A stretch of 64,000 bases of DNA from Fulvivirga ulvae (GCF_021389975.1 NZ_CP089981.1:6225501-6289500); one strand, 5' to 3'. Positions 9,701 to 18,255 are shown, counted from the first letter of the stretch. Notes: generated by a model from the sequence alone, not told the origin. A program made the numbers and translations.

Positions 9701-9744
9701 CCTCTGCAAAAAGATATTTTTTCCACCTGGCTTTAGAATTTTAA
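6724..9744 (+). CDS. SusC/RagA family TonB-linked outer-membrane protein
   Basis: 1006 residues. A signal peptide (to about 23) is followed by a carboxypeptidase-regulatory-like domain (about 25-105, VSGRVTETKGGEPIAGVNVIV), a TonB plug (about 115-245) with the SusC signature DIETIEILKGASAASIYGSR and GVVVITTKKG, and a large beta-barrel to the C-terminus. It works with the SusD protein directly downstream (11-bp gap) to import oligomeric nutrients through the outer membrane. No glycosidase, peptidase or regulator accompanies the pair, so the substrate cannot be predicted. Confidence 0.96.
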   Translation: MKKNYYFLLAACLSLMLSQIAYSQENTVSGRVTETKGGEPIAGVNVIVKGTTNGTITDGNGEYSLKVDDGTFLVFSFIGYKNKEAAVTGPRLDVKLEEDVTSLEEVVISGLASNIKRSNLANSVASISAKEIIGTTTPQTVDGALYGKFKGANIVSNSGAPGGGIAVKLRGITSITGSSQPLFIVDGVYVDNSSIAAGLNVVSSAAAGGSSSNQDNPSNRIADISPEDIETIEILKGASAASIYGSRSSAGVVVITTKKGTPGKTKIRLEQSVGQTSILNPLGTRTFTEQRIRNTYFAPGDNETPQETAEREAAAAAEISRFQNARDAGLIHDYEDELYGNKGLLLNTMLSASGGNDDTQYYGSFLRKDEEGIVKNTGYEKTSMRLNFSHDIVENVNVALTSNYVLSTADRGFFNNDNSGTTMGISYISTRPYTQLFPDENGNYPNNPDAPSNFLQTRDLITNREEVQRFIGSAKLEATLFQSDNMQLKFIGLAGLDSYTLKTTALFPRELQFQQGNNGTGGASIQGRTVLENKNLQAFLVHSYFPSNKLSFITQLGVLKLDFNRNTTLITATQLIGTQSNLDQASAISAEQTVQPEEDAGFFIQEEVNFADQIIATVGLRADKSSNNGDVNKLFYYPKANLALNLHEFGFWGIEAVNSLKLRVAYGQAGRFATFGSKYTGFGSVIIDGQAGSLIGTQLGNQEVEPEKQSEIEAGFDIGVINNRVLFDFTYYKKNVTDLLLSALVPTSTGYTQQIINGAELENQGIEMGLNVLAIDKPDLKFNSSLNFWFNRSEVTELRVPAFNTGAFGATLGTLRIEEGQSATQLVGIDPNNPGGVTKWGDAEPDFQMSWNNFITWKNFEFSFLWHWKEGVENVNLSTLLTDLNGTSPDFDDGGLDPTGQLQNGPYRLSQLGVSAEPFVEDASYIRLREVGLYYNLDEDLLLNVFNGVFTGVRVGFSGYNLLNFFDYNSYDPEVSNFGGDGLSTGVEVTPFPSAKRYFFHLALEF

Positions 9745-9755
9745 TTTGAATAAAA

Positions 9756-11081
9756 ATGAAAAAGACATTTATATATAAAAATAAGTTAGTCGCCCTCGCT
9801 ATAGCCTGTATGCTTTTTGCAACCAGCTGCGAGATCGATGAGCTGGATGACCCTAACAACCCAAGTGTTGACCTGGTCAATGATGCAACGCTAAGTGAAC
9901 TCCAGAACCTGATCACCGGTATAGAAGCAGGTATGAGAATCAGACTGGGCACATACTATGATGATGTCGGGGTGATCGGCAGAGAGTTTTACCGTTTTTC
10001 CGGTTCTGATCCCAGGTTCACTGCTGACCTCTTAGGAAAAGGTTCTGCGGAGCTTGATAACAATACTTTTTATATCACTGGGCCTTACGCGGAGAGATAC
10101 AGGGTAATAAAAAATACCAACTTCCTGTTGGAGGCTGTAGATAAAACTGCGGCATCGATCAGTGCGGCGCAGAAAAATTACATGCGCGGGTTTGCCAAGA
10201 CAATAAAGGCTTACCAAATGCTCCTTAATCTTAATTTGCTATACCAGAATGGTATAAGGACCAACGTGAGCGACCCTGATAATCTCGGACCTTTCAGAAC
10301 TTACGAGCAATCACTTGACGACATAGAGAGTTTGCTTAATGAGGCTGCCACTGAACTTGCTGACAGTGAGGATGAATTTGTATTCACCCTGAGTTCAGGT
10401 TTTGCGGGCTTTGATGATCCGGCAGGTTTCCTGGAGTTCAACAGAGCTATTGCTGCCAGAGTAGCTGTATACCAGGGGGATTTCACCGCTGCACTTAATT
10501 ATCTGGATGATTCTTTCTTCTCGCTGACAGGTGACCTGGATGCAGGGCCTGAACATTTCTTTTCTACTGCGGGTGGAGATGTAACAAACCCACTATTCTT
10601 TCCCGCAAATGCCAGTGGAGAAACCAGGGTAGCCCACCCGTCGTTTGTAACGGATGCACTGCCTAATGACGACAGGCTGGATAAGGTTTCGGAAAGGGAG
10701 TCGGCTGCATCCTTAGACAATCTAAACAGCAACTATGATGTAATGGTGTACCCATCGCAAGGGGATAATATTCCTATTATTCGAAATGAAGAACTTATTC
10801 TTATCTATGCCGAAGCTAATGCCCGACAGGGTAGTACAGGCCCTGCTGTAGCTGCCATAGACGAAATAAGGACATCACACGGGCTTGATCCATATACAGG
10901 CGGAACAACGGAAGACGATTTAATTGATGAGATCTTATTTCAAAGGAGGTATTCACTGTTTGCCGAAGGGCACAGGTGGATAGATATGAGACGCTATAGT
11001 AAGCTGGGTGAATTGCCTATCGACAGAGAAGGTGATAATGTATGGGAGCAGTTTCCTGTACCGGTGACTGAAGCGCAATAA
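9756..11081 (+). CDS. SusD/RagB family surface lipoprotein
   Basis: 441 residues with a lipoprotein signal (FATSC, Cys25) and an alpha-helical SusD-type body. Helical TPR-like stretches (about 90-230) and the C-terminal FQRRYSLFAEGHRWIDMRRY motif (about 403-422) are typical. It forms the lid of the SusC transporter encoded just upstream. A strong terminator follows (11103-11139), closing a two-gene unit. Confidence 0.95.
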   Translation: MKKTFIYKNKLVALAIACMLFATSCEIDELDDPNNPSVDLVNDATLSELQNLITGIEAGMRIRLGTYYDDVGVIGREFYRFSGSDPRFTADLLGKGSAELDNNTFYITGPYAERYRVIKNTNFLLEAVDKTAASISAAQKNYMRGFAKTIKAYQMLLNLNLLYQNGIRTNVSDPDNLGPFRTYEQSLDDIESLLNEAATELADSEDEFVFTLSSGFAGFDDPAGFLEFNRAIAARVAVYQGDFTAALNYLDDSFFSLTGDLDAGPEHFFSTAGGDVTNPLFFPANASGETRVAHPSFVTDALPNDDRLDKVSERESAASLDNLNSNYDVMVYPSQGDNIPIIRNEELILIYAEANARQGSTGPAVAAIDEIRTSHGLDPYTGGTTEDDLIDEILFQRRYSLFAEGHRWIDMRRYSKLGELPIDREGDNVWEQFPVPVTEAQ

Positions 11082-11102
11082 CCATCAGGTTATAAGAAGT
11101 TT

Positions 11103-11139
11103 AAAAGAGGTCGTTCCAGATTGGGATGACCTCTTTTTT
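11103..11139 (+). terminator. Intrinsic terminator of the first susCD unit
   Basis: AAAAGAGGTC (11103-11112) pairs with GACCTCTTTT (11128-11137), a 10-bp stem that runs into six T. It lies 21 bp after the SusD stop and before the convergent GNAT gene. Confidence 0.85.
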
Positions 11140-11148
11140 GCTTAAAAG

Positions 11149-11589
11149 TTAACGGCCCGTTTTAAACATTTTGATCAGTTCATGGCCAGCCACTTTATAT
11201 ACTCTTTCTTCTTCCTGAACGTACCCTACACTTTCATAGAACTTCTTTAGATAACTATGCGGATATAGCTCAAATTTATTTACTCCCTGGCCTATACCAA
11301 ATTTCTCTAATTCACTGATAATTGTTTTGGCATAGCCTTTACCTCTGAAACCGGGTAAAACAGCTATTCTTGCCAACACCGCCTTATCCTTCTCTACCAC
11401 TATACGCCCCGTTCCTGCCACTTCTCCATCCACATACAATAATAAATTTGTTGCTACTGGGTCCTTACCGTCATTGTCCAGCTCTTCCGATATCCCCTGT
11501 TCAATAGTAAACACCGTTTTACGCACCATTGCAACCTGCTGCATCAGATGGTTACCTATGGCTTCCTTTATTTCGATCTTTTTATTCAT
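11149..11589 (-). CDS. GNAT family N-acetyltransferase
   Basis: 146 residues. The acetyl-CoA loop ARIAVLPGFRGKGYAKTII (about 91-109; R/Q-x-x-G-x-G/A form) is clear, followed by LYPHSYLKKFYESVGYV, the usual last strand and helix. The N-terminal FTIEQGISEELDNDG...ATNLLLY resembles ElaA/YjcF-type acetyltransferases. The substrate is unknown. It is convergent with the susCD unit and divergent from the phosphoribosyltransferase. Confidence 0.88.
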   Translation of the reverse strand: MNKKIEIKEAIGNHLMQQVAMVRKTVFTIEQGISEELDNDGKDPVATNLLLYVDGEVAGTGRIVVEKDKAVLARIAVLPGFRGKGYAKTIISELEKFGIGQGVNKFELYPHSYLKKFYESVGYVQEEERVYKVAGHELIKMFKTGR

Positions 11590-11734
11590 TGTACCTGATT
11601 CCTGCTATATTCTGTCAATTTAGTAAATCCGCGCAGAATAATAAATTCCCTGGATTGATTGGCGTACAGAAACAAAAGGGTTCAAGCGTATGTTGTATAG
11701 AGAAGAGTAACTTCACCGTAAAGTCTCCTTTCCA

Positions 11735-12343
11735 ATGTTTTACGATAGAGAAGATGCTGCCCAACAACTGGCCAACCGTTTGAAATTATATCGGCATGAA
11801 AATGCCATAATTTTAGCGGTTCCCCGAGGCGGGGTACCTGTAGGTAAGATCGTCTCCGGATCCCTGGGATTACCCCTGGACATAATTTTGACAAAAAAAA
11901 TAGGACACCCTGTAAATAAAGAATATGCCATTGGAGCTGTAGGCCTAAATGACAGCTATTTTACAAATGCGGATGATATAGTACCGAGTAGCTACGTTGA
12001 GCAGGAAGTAGAAAGGGTCAGATCTGATTTGAGAGACCGGTATGAACTTTATATGGGCAATAAAGAACCCCTGAAGCTTCATAACAAAACGGTGATCATT
12101 GTGGATGACGGCATAGCCACGGGCAGTACCTTGCTGGCCACGATCAGGCTGGCCAGAAAAAAGGGGGCTGTTAAAATAATTATAGCTGCTCCTGTAGGGC
12201 CTCCTCAGGCAGTAAAAAGACTAAAGGAAGCTGCCGATGAAGTCGTATGCCTTGAAATGCCTGCCGATTTTAACGCGGTGGGCCAGTTTTACCAGCACTT
12301 TGACCAGGTATCGGATGAGAAGGTACGGGCCTTGTTAAAATAA
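11735..12343 (+). CDS. Phosphoribosyltransferase family protein
   Basis: 202 residues. The PRPP-binding signature VIIVDDGIATGST lies at about 120-132, and AVPRGGVPVG near residue 28 is the second conserved loop. These match the group of stand-alone phosphoribosyltransferase-domain proteins (related to predicted phosphoribosyltransferase COG1926), not a named purine or pyrimidine salvage enzyme. The base acceptor is unknown. Single gene. Confidence 0.86.
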   Translation: MFYDREDAAQQLANRLKLYRHENAIILAVPRGGVPVGKIVSGSLGLPLDIILTKKIGHPVNKEYAIGAVGLNDSYFTNADDIVPSSYVEQEVERVRSDLRDRYELYMGNKEPLKLHNKTVIIVDDGIATGSTLLATIRLARKKGAVKIIIAAPVGPPQAVKRLKEAADEVVCLEMPADFNAVGQFYQHFDQVSDEKVRALLK

Positions 12344-12392
12344 TTAAAGCCGGAAAGCAGGCCTGTAACGAACCGGAACAACAAAATTAATA

Positions 12393-13406
12393 TTACCTGC
12401 ACTTTTCCTCGAGCTCCCGGGGAACCTGAGTCTTATTAGCCCTGGTTTCTTTCAGCGCCTCACAGGCCTTATCATTCTCTCCTACTGCAAAGTATGCCTG
12501 AGCAAGGTACAAATATCCTTTACTAACAAATGGGTCTAGTTTCACGGCTCGCTCCAGAAGCCTGACGGCATCCTTGTAACTTTCTCTTTTGAAATAGTAC
12601 CACCCCTTATTTCGATACGCCCAGCCATTGTTAGGGTCAATGGTAATACTGCGGTCTATATCGGCTTTCGCACGCTCAAGATCACCCTGCATCAAATAAA
12701 TGAAACCCCTGTTATTTAAAAAGTAAGGCTGCCCGGCTTCCAGGTTCAGCGCCCGGTTTACCAACTCCATGGCCTTACCGTAATTTTCTTTTTCAACCTC
12801 AATCAGTGATAATGCATTATACGCATTGGCCTGCAATGGATCTATCTTTAAGGCTTTGCTGAGGTCGGCTTCTGCGGCATCGAAATTATCCATATAGTAC
12901 TTTACCGTACCTCTGTTTATCAGTGTCTCCTCATTGGCGGTATCCAGTGCATACGCCCGGTCAAAAGACGACAGTGCCTCTCCGTACTTTCTCATTTTGG
13001 TTTTGATGAGGCCTTTCCTGAAATGTATGGCAGACGAATCCGGCAGTTTTTTCTCTACATATTCCAGATCATCCAATGCACGGTACAACTCATTAAGTTC
13101 ATAAAATGCATTGGCCCTGTTTAAGTATGCATCCATAAATGTGGGGTCGCATGCCAATGCCCTGGTGTACTCCAGTTCAGCTTTATGGTACTGGCCCATA
13201 CGGTAGTGAACGATGCCCAGATTATTGATAGCGGCTGTATAACATGAGTCCAGGTTGATTGCTTCATTAAAAAACCTGACCGCTTCCCTGAAGTTTTGCT
13301 GTTTCAGAGCATCATTACCTCTGATCAAAAATCTTTGCTTTTGTGTTTCAGTATTACTCCCGCAGGCTGATAAGAGAATAACTATTACCGGAATCAGATA
13401 GCGCAT
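12393..13406 (-). CDS. TPR repeat lipoprotein
   Basis: 337 residues from the ATG at 13406; a TTG 18 bases upstream is also in frame, but the ATG places the lipobox (LSAC) correctly. After Cys the protein is about nine consecutive tetratricopeptide repeats, for example AAINNLGIVHYRMGQYHKAE and AYRNKGWYYFKRESYKDAV. Such proteins scaffold envelope complexes; the partner is unknown. It is convergent with the phosphoribosyltransferase gene. Confidence 0.88.
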   Translation of the reverse strand: MRYLIPVIVILLSACGSNTETQKQRFLIRGNDALKQQNFREAVRFFNEAINLDSCYTAAINNLGIVHYRMGQYHKAELEYTRALACDPTFMDAYLNRANAFYELNELYRALDDLEYVEKKLPDSSAIHFRKGLIKTKMRKYGEALSSFDRAYALDTANEETLINRGTVKYYMDNFDAAEADLSKALKIDPLQANAYNALSLIEVEKENYGKAMELVNRALNLEAGQPYFLNNRGFIYLMQGDLERAKADIDRSITIDPNNGWAYRNKGWYYFKRESYKDAVRLLERAVKLDPFVSKGYLYLAQAYFAVGENDKACEALKETRANKTQVPRELEEKCR

Positions 13407-13487
13407 GTCTGTTTTTTTCGGCAAAAATAGCCCATTCAGACTTATAAAAACAGGCTGATTTTAAAAAGTATTATTCAGCCGAAAATC

Positions 13488-14138
13488 CTATTTTTTAAGC
13501 AAGCGAAAGGCATGGCTCCATTGATTTTGGCTAAATCCCGGAATACACCATAATATACACAGCGGCTCTATCGCCCTTGCAGCTTCGTCCTTGCCCATAT
13601 CCTCTGTTTCCCAGCCAAACAGGTCCAATATACCTTTCACTTCGACCTTGGCATCAGCATTATTACCACAAATAAACATAGTGGGTTTTTCACCTCCAAA
13701 ATCAGGATTTACCATTAAATGGGCACCTACACTGTTAAATGCTTTAACAAAGTACGACTCTCTGAAGCTGCTTTGTAACTGCTCCATAAGAGAGCTGTTC
13801 AGGGAGGTGAAGAATTTAAGCACACCATTAGCCGGTGGTTCGTCCGAGATGGGATTGGTAGCATCAATGATAATTTTCCCTTTGAGATTGTGTAAACCAC
13901 ACTGCTCCAGCACACCCTTGGCAACACGGCCTTTAACTGCCAGTACAATAATATCACCGGCAGATGCAGCTTCGTTAAAACTACCTACTTCACCCTTACT
14001 CCCTGCTTTTCCTTTCCATTCAGACAATTTTTCCGGATGGCCTGTACCCATAGTGACCTGATAGCCATACTTAATAAAACCGGCTGCCAGTGCCTGGCCA
14101 ACCGTTCCCGATCCAAGAATACCAATGTGTTTCTTCAT
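13488..14138 (-). CDS. NADPH-dependent F420 reductase-like NAD(P)-binding protein
   Basis: 216 residues with an N-terminal Rossmann motif GILGSGTVGQALAAGF (about 6-21) and MGTGHPEKLSEW, as in the COG2085 family (F420:NADPH oxidoreductase-like). KIIIDATNPISDEPP (about 89-103) is also characteristic. Bacteroidota generally lack F420, so it is probably an NADPH-dependent reductase of unknown substrate. It lies 55 bp downstream of the ABC1 kinase gene on the same strand and may be co-transcribed. Confidence 0.8.
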   Translation of the reverse strand: MKKHIGILGSGTVGQALAAGFIKYGYQVTMGTGHPEKLSEWKGKAGSKGEVGSFNEAASAGDIIVLAVKGRVAKGVLEQCGLHNLKGKIIIDATNPISDEPPANGVLKFFTSLNSSLMEQLQSSFRESYFVKAFNSVGAHLMVNPDFGGEKPTMFICGNNADAKVEVKGILDLFGWETEDMGKDEAARAIEPLCILWCIPGFSQNQWSHAFRLLKK

Positions 14139-14193
14139 AGTATTAATTTATATGTAAAAGCACCTTATGAAAAAGAAATGATAACGGTAAAAA

Positions 14194-15498
14194 TTATGTG
14201 GATGACAGTGCAGCCGTAGATATATTGGCTTTAAGCATATTAAGTAAATTATAAAGCCCAAAATATGTTCTGTTAATATATAACCCATCCTTATTTCCCC
14301 TTACAGTTCTGGATTTCCTGAACTCCTTCATTTTAGAAACACGCTCACCAGCCTCAAATATCTGTTGGAAATAATCATCATCGCTAAAATCAAACTGATC
14401 CGTTCTAAAAGGTCTGCCTAATAATTCTATCATTTCCTTAAAGATATTCATAAAAAAAATCTTCTCTTTTTCGGAATCGTCTTCGCTCAGAAAACCGAGC
14501 TTTGTAAATAGCGTCTCCAGTTCGGGATGCTCCTGAAGTATATCCTTCTCCAGTAATTTAAAGTAGGGAACATAGAATTGTTCGGGTATTACTTTTACAC
14601 ACCCGAAGTCTATGATGCCCAGTTCACCGGACCGGGTAATGATAAAATTTCCCGGATGCGGATCGGCATGTACCTGCTTCAGGGTGTGCATCTGGTAGTC
14701 ATAGAAGTTCCAAAGTGCCTGTCCGATTTTATTACGCTCCTTTTGTGGTGGATTTTGCCCTAGCCAGTCTTTCAAGTGTACCCCTTCGAGCCAGTCCATA
14801 ACAATAATGCGGTCACCGGACATCTCCGGATAATATTTTGGAAATACCACATGCTCCAGGTGCGAGCATTGCGCAGAAAGCTCCATAGACCTTCGAACCT
14901 CCAGCTTGTAGTCAGTCTCTTCCAACAGCTTAGACTCCACTTCACCCATAAACAAGTCCAGTTCTTTCTTGCTTATTCCAAACATTTGAGTAGCTATGGG
15001 TCTCACCATACGCAGGTCAGAAGTGATGCTATCCGAAACACCGGGGTACTGGATCTTCACTGCCAGCTTCCTGCCATCCAGCATTGCCTGATGTACCTGG
15101 CCGATAGAAGCGGCATTAACTGCATTTTTGGTAAAAGAATCGAATATTTTATCAGGCCCCTTCCCCAAATAGGTCTGAAAAGTTTTTACCACGAGTGGAT
15201 AAGAGAGTGGCGGGACACTATATTGCGACAGTGAAAATTTATCCTGATAAGCAGCTGGCAATGCATTTTTATCCATACTAAGCATTTGTGCAACTTTTAA
15301 GGCACTGCCCTTCAGCTCGCTGAGAGACTGATATATATCTTCGGCATTGTCTGCATCCAGTTCATCTCTTGTATGATCCGGATTTATAAGCTTTTTGCTG
15401 TAATGCCTGATGTAGTTACCTCCGACTTTGGCTCCGGTACGAATAAACCGGGAGGCTCTCTCCACTTTGGAAGTGGGTATTCTGGCTTGTTCCTTCAT
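14194..15498 (-). CDS. ABC1/UbiB (AarF) family atypical kinase
   Basis: 434 residues. Kinase-like motifs: NAASIGQVHQA (about 128-138, the Ala-rich loop), LAVKIQYPGV (about 145-154, VAIK-type lysine), VHADPHPGNF (about 277-285) and IDFGC (about 296-300, DFG). The N-terminal KxGQ motif is present as KVAQ in KGSALKVAQMLSMD, so the usual Gly is Ala. ABC1 kinases support quinone synthesis or lipid homeostasis. It follows a TetR gene by 9 bp and is probably under its control. Full length. Confidence 0.92.
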   Translation of the reverse strand: MKEQARIPTSKVERASRFIRTGAKVGGNYIRHYSKKLINPDHTRDELDADNAEDIYQSLSELKGSALKVAQMLSMDKNALPAAYQDKFSLSQYSVPPLSYPLVVKTFQTYLGKGPDKIFDSFTKNAVNAASIGQVHQAMLDGRKLAVKIQYPGVSDSITSDLRMVRPIATQMFGISKKELDLFMGEVESKLLEETDYKLEVRRSMELSAQCSHLEHVVFPKYYPEMSGDRIIVMDWLEGVHLKDWLGQNPPQKERNKIGQALWNFYDYQMHTLKQVHADPHPGNFIITRSGELGIIDFGCVKVIPEQFYVPYFKLLEKDILQEHPELETLFTKLGFLSEDDSEKEKIFFMNIFKEMIELLGRPFRTDQFDFSDDDYFQQIFEAGERVSKMKEFRKSRTVRGNKDGLYINRTYFGLYNLLNMLKANISTAALSST

Positions 15499-15507
15499 AT
15501 ATGTAAA

Positions 15508-16173
15508 CTACCTGTGATTATAAAGGAACTTAGCAAAATCAACCATAGTATCCAGCGGTCCTCGTCCCATCAGCTCGAAGGAGAGATGTACGGATTTTTC
15601 GATTGCAGCGTCTGTATTAGCAAAACCTTTGCTGTCATCTTTTAACCAGAAATTTAAAACAAACATAAGCTGTAGCCACAAGCCGTCCTTATACCTTTCG
15701 GAAATCAAAGGCCTTTTAATAATTTCTTCAGTATCGAGACCTTCATTCAAAATACCTTGCGCAAAGTCTATAAAATCAGCTTTGAAACCTCTTAGAAAAG
15801 ATGGCGTCAATTCCGGTCTTCTCACATTTTTAAATGAATAGGTTACATAGCTCCTGTCTTTTTTCAGTACCTCGACTAAGGTATAGTAAAACGCCAGAAG
15901 TTTCTCCCTGGAGGAATATGCCACGTAACTTTCATCCTGATGAAGCGCAGCAATAGTTTCCCCTATGTAGCCCTTCCAAATGTCTTTCTCCAGATTTTCA
16001 AATGAACCGAAATGTTCATAAAATACCCCTTCATTCATATTAAGGTTTTTCATAAACTGAAAAACTGAAGGGGGTTGACTGCCGTTGAGCAGAACATACT
16101 CTCGATAAGCCTCAGCTATTTTTGATGAAGGCTCCGCCTTCGTTTTTGATGATCTTTTCTTTGTCTGTTCCAT
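15508..16173 (-). CDS. TetR family transcriptional regulator
   Basis: 221 residues with a basic N-terminus (KKRSSKTKAEPSSK) and a degenerate helix-turn-helix (about 17-60: KIAEAYREYVLLNG...FQFMKNLNMNEGVFYEHFGSFENLEKDIW), then an all-helical ligand domain. The YEHFGSFENLE stretch corresponds to the TetR recognition helix and following helix. It is encoded just before the ABC1 kinase and divergent from the SIMPL gene. The ligand is unknown; regulation of its own operon is the likeliest role. Confidence 0.82.
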   Translation of the reverse strand: MEQTKKRSSKTKAEPSSKIAEAYREYVLLNGSQPPSVFQFMKNLNMNEGVFYEHFGSFENLEKDIWKGYIGETIAALHQDESYVAYSSREKLLAFYYTLVEVLKKDRSYVTYSFKNVRRPELTPSFLRGFKADFIDFAQGILNEGLDTEEIIKRPLISERYKDGLWLQLMFVLNFWLKDDSKGFANTDAAIEKSVHLSFELMGRGPLDTMVDFAKFLYNHR

Positions 16174-16285
16174 ACCTGTAGTAACGTACGGTCAAAACAT
16201 AAGTTCATCTCCAAACGTTAAAAATCGTTGCACTGTTATGGAATCTTCCATGGAGCTGCATCTTTATTAAAAACGAAAAATAACT

Positions 16286-16981
16286 ATGAAAAAATTAGCT
16301 TTATTACTGGCACTATTTATTACCGGAATGGCACAGGCACAACTACAACAACAAAATCAGCCTTTGATCAAAAAGATTGAAGTAATGGGTACTGCAGAAA
16401 TCGAAGTAGTTCCCGATGAAATTTATTTGCGTATTGCTTTAAAGGAGTATAAAGAAAATGCAAAAATAGTGAGTATGGACAAGCTCGAATCGCAATTGGT
16501 TAAAGCAGTAGACCAGCTCGGGCTTCCCAAGGAGAATTTGACGGTTGATAATATCTACGGATATAACTGGGACTGGAGAAAGAAAAAAAGCGATGATTTT
16601 CTGGCTACCAAAAGCTTTAAGCTCAAAGTCTCCAATGTAAAAATGGTCAATAACCTGATTGAGAAACTTGACCCTGAAGGGGTGAACAGCATGGGAGTAG
16701 CTGAAATTACCCATTCTAAAATTAAAGAGTATAAGAATGAGTTAAAGCTTGAAGCACTAAAATCGGCAAAAGAAAAAGCAGGCTATTTATTAAAGGGTAT
16801 TGGTGAAGAGTTAGGCGGAGCCCTTGAGATACAGGAAGTAGACTATGGAGATCACCAGCCAATGTATGAGAGGTCTATGGCCTACTCCAAATCCGCTCAG
16901 GATGACAGTTACCAATCTGATCTGGAATTTAAAACTATAAAGCTCAAATCAAACGTCAGGGCTGTTTTTGAGATAGAATAA
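16286..16981 (+). CDS. SIMPL (DUF541) domain periplasmic protein
   Basis: 231 residues with a signal peptide (LLLALFITGMAQAQ) and the SIMPL domain: IEVMGTAEIEVVPDEIYLRIALKEY (about 31-55) at the start, a helical middle KLEALKSAKEKAGYLLKGIGEELGGALEIQE, and a C-terminal strand LKSNVRAVFEIE. SIMPL proteins are periplasmic or outer-membrane proteins of poorly known function. A terminator follows at once, so it is monocistronic. Confidence 0.9.
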   Translation: MKKLALLLALFITGMAQAQLQQQNQPLIKKIEVMGTAEIEVVPDEIYLRIALKEYKENAKIVSMDKLESQLVKAVDQLGLPKENLTVDNIYGYNWDWRKKKSDDFLATKSFKLKVSNVKMVNNLIEKLDPEGVNSMGVAEITHSKIKEYKNELKLEALKSAKEKAGYLLKGIGEELGGALEIQEVDYGDHQPMYERSMAYSKSAQDDSYQSDLEFKTIKLKSNVRAVFEIE

Positions 16982-16995
16982 AAAATATGTTTTGC

Positions 16996-17026
16996 AGGCC
17001 GTCCTTAAATATGGGATGGCCTTTTC
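16996..17026 (+). terminator. Intrinsic terminator after the SIMPL gene
   Basis: AGGCCGTCC (16996-17004) pairs with GGATGGCCT (17014-17022), nine base pairs including one G-U, followed by TTTTCC, 12 bp after the stop codon. Confidence 0.8.
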
Positions 17027-17091
17027 CTTGCTTTAGCCATAGTTTACTCAAAGAATTTTTTAATGAAGAAAGGACAACATGACAGGAAGTA

Positions 17092-17610
17092 TTATTCACT
17101 TTTACAAACAGCCATCATAACCCTGCCATTGGTACTTGCCGCCTTGGCTCCATCGCCAATATTGCCACCGGCCAGTACTACCTTCTTTCCCTCACCTGTA
17201 GCCGCAAGGTGAACTTTTACGCTACCATCAAACACAAGAAGATCATCATATACAAATGGAGTTTCATCCGTTAGCTTTGTGATGATGGTTACACTTTCTC
17301 CCGTTTTTGCTGATAAATCATTGAGTGGTAGTGCCATTTCAGCATCAGGGTTAGAGATATCACCATAATGCATGTGCGCCGGATGTGCAGCATCTCCTTC
17401 TGTTCCCTCCAGCTTTATTTCAGCCTGAAGTGAATTGTCTTTGCGCTCTTTAAATGTAACCGTACCGTAAACCGGGAAATCAGAACCTTGAAGCAGGTTA
17501 TAAGTTATTTCCCGACCCGTAAACAGATTGTTTTCATCCTGATCATCACCCGAACAGGATACAAATGACAATGATACTATGAGTAAAGCCGCGTAAAGTG
17601 TATTTTTCAT
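17092..17610 (-). CDS. Lipoprotein with CHRD-like features
   Basis: 172 residues with a lipoprotein signal (FVSC, Cys19) and an acidic linker. A possible CHRD-like beta domain follows: AHPAHMHYGD (about 75-84) and the late SVKVHLAATGEGKKVVLAGGN stretch (about 128-147) resemble the short His-containing repeats of CHRD and Cu/Zn superoxide-dismutase-like folds. Only weak family resemblance can be claimed. It is divergent from the TlpA gene. Function unknown. Confidence 0.55.
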   Translation of the reverse strand: MKNTLYAALLIVSLSFVSCSGDDQDENNLFTGREITYNLLQGSDFPVYGTVTFKERKDNSLQAEIKLEGTEGDAAHPAHMHYGDISNPDAEMALPLNDLSAKTGESVTIITKLTDETPFVYDDLLVFDGSVKVHLAATGEGKKVVLAGGNIGDGAKAASTNGRVMMAVCKSE

Positions 17611-17756
17611 ATTCCAGGAGTTAGTGAACCCAGATTATAACGATCATGCTGTCATTTTGATTCACTATACAAACTGTTTGATGTGATTTGAACAAAAACA
17701 AATTATGAGTTGTCTAAATTTAGAAATATTTTTAACTGGAATTAAAAGCCCTAAGT

Positions 17757-18254
17757 ATGATTAGAATAGCTATTGTTATTGTGGCCCTGGCTACCATCAA
17801 CTGTACAAGTAGCACGACGACTGAAACAGCATCTGCCGATACCGGCAGCATAATGAGCGATATGAAATTAAAAACGCTAGATGGTAAGGAGCTGAAGCTG
17901 GACCAGTATCGGGGCAAGGCATTGTTAATCAATTTCTGGGCCACATGGTGCCGCCCGTGCATTAAGGAAATGCCATCTATTGAAAAAGCCAAAGATGCAC
18001 TTAAAGATGAGAACATAGAATTTTTATTGGTATCTAACGAAACCCGCGGACAGATCAAAAGTTTTGTACGCTCTCACAGATATGATTTCAACTACGCTCA
18101 ACTCGATATGCCTCTCGCCCGGCTTAACATTCAGGGGTTGCCCACTACTTTTATTATTAACCCGCAGGGAGAAATTGTCTTTAATGAGGTGGGAGCACGC
18201 GACTGGAATAGCAAAGAAAGCATTCAGCTTATTAAAGACGCGATTTTAAATTAA
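17757..18254 (+). CDS. TlpA-like thiol-disulfide oxidoreductase
   Basis: 165 residues. The N-terminal hydrophobic segment (MIRIAIVIVALATINC) ends at a Cys that may be lipidated, though the lipobox is not canonical. The thioredoxin fold begins with LKTLDGKELKLDQYRGKALLINFWATWCRPC; the active-site pair is Cys65-x-x-Cys68. The cis-Pro region is QGLPTTFIINPQGEI. TlpA-type proteins reduce disulfides or cytochrome/metal-site cysteines outside the cytoplasm. Its stop is one base from the start of the next gene, so the two are one operon. Confidence 0.9.
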   Translation: MIRIAIVIVALATINCTSSTTTETASADTGSIMSDMKLKTLDGKELKLDQYRGKALLINFWATWCRPCIKEMPSIEKAKDALKDENIEFLLVSNETRGQIKSFVRSHRYDFNYAQLDMPLARLNIQGLPTTFIINPQGEIVFNEVGARDWNSKESIQLIKDAILN

Positions 18255-18255
18255 T

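Noticed and set aside
16181..16192. CGTACG core near the TetR start as an operator
   Set aside because: The flanks are not symmetric, so the signal is only a 6-bp palindrome.
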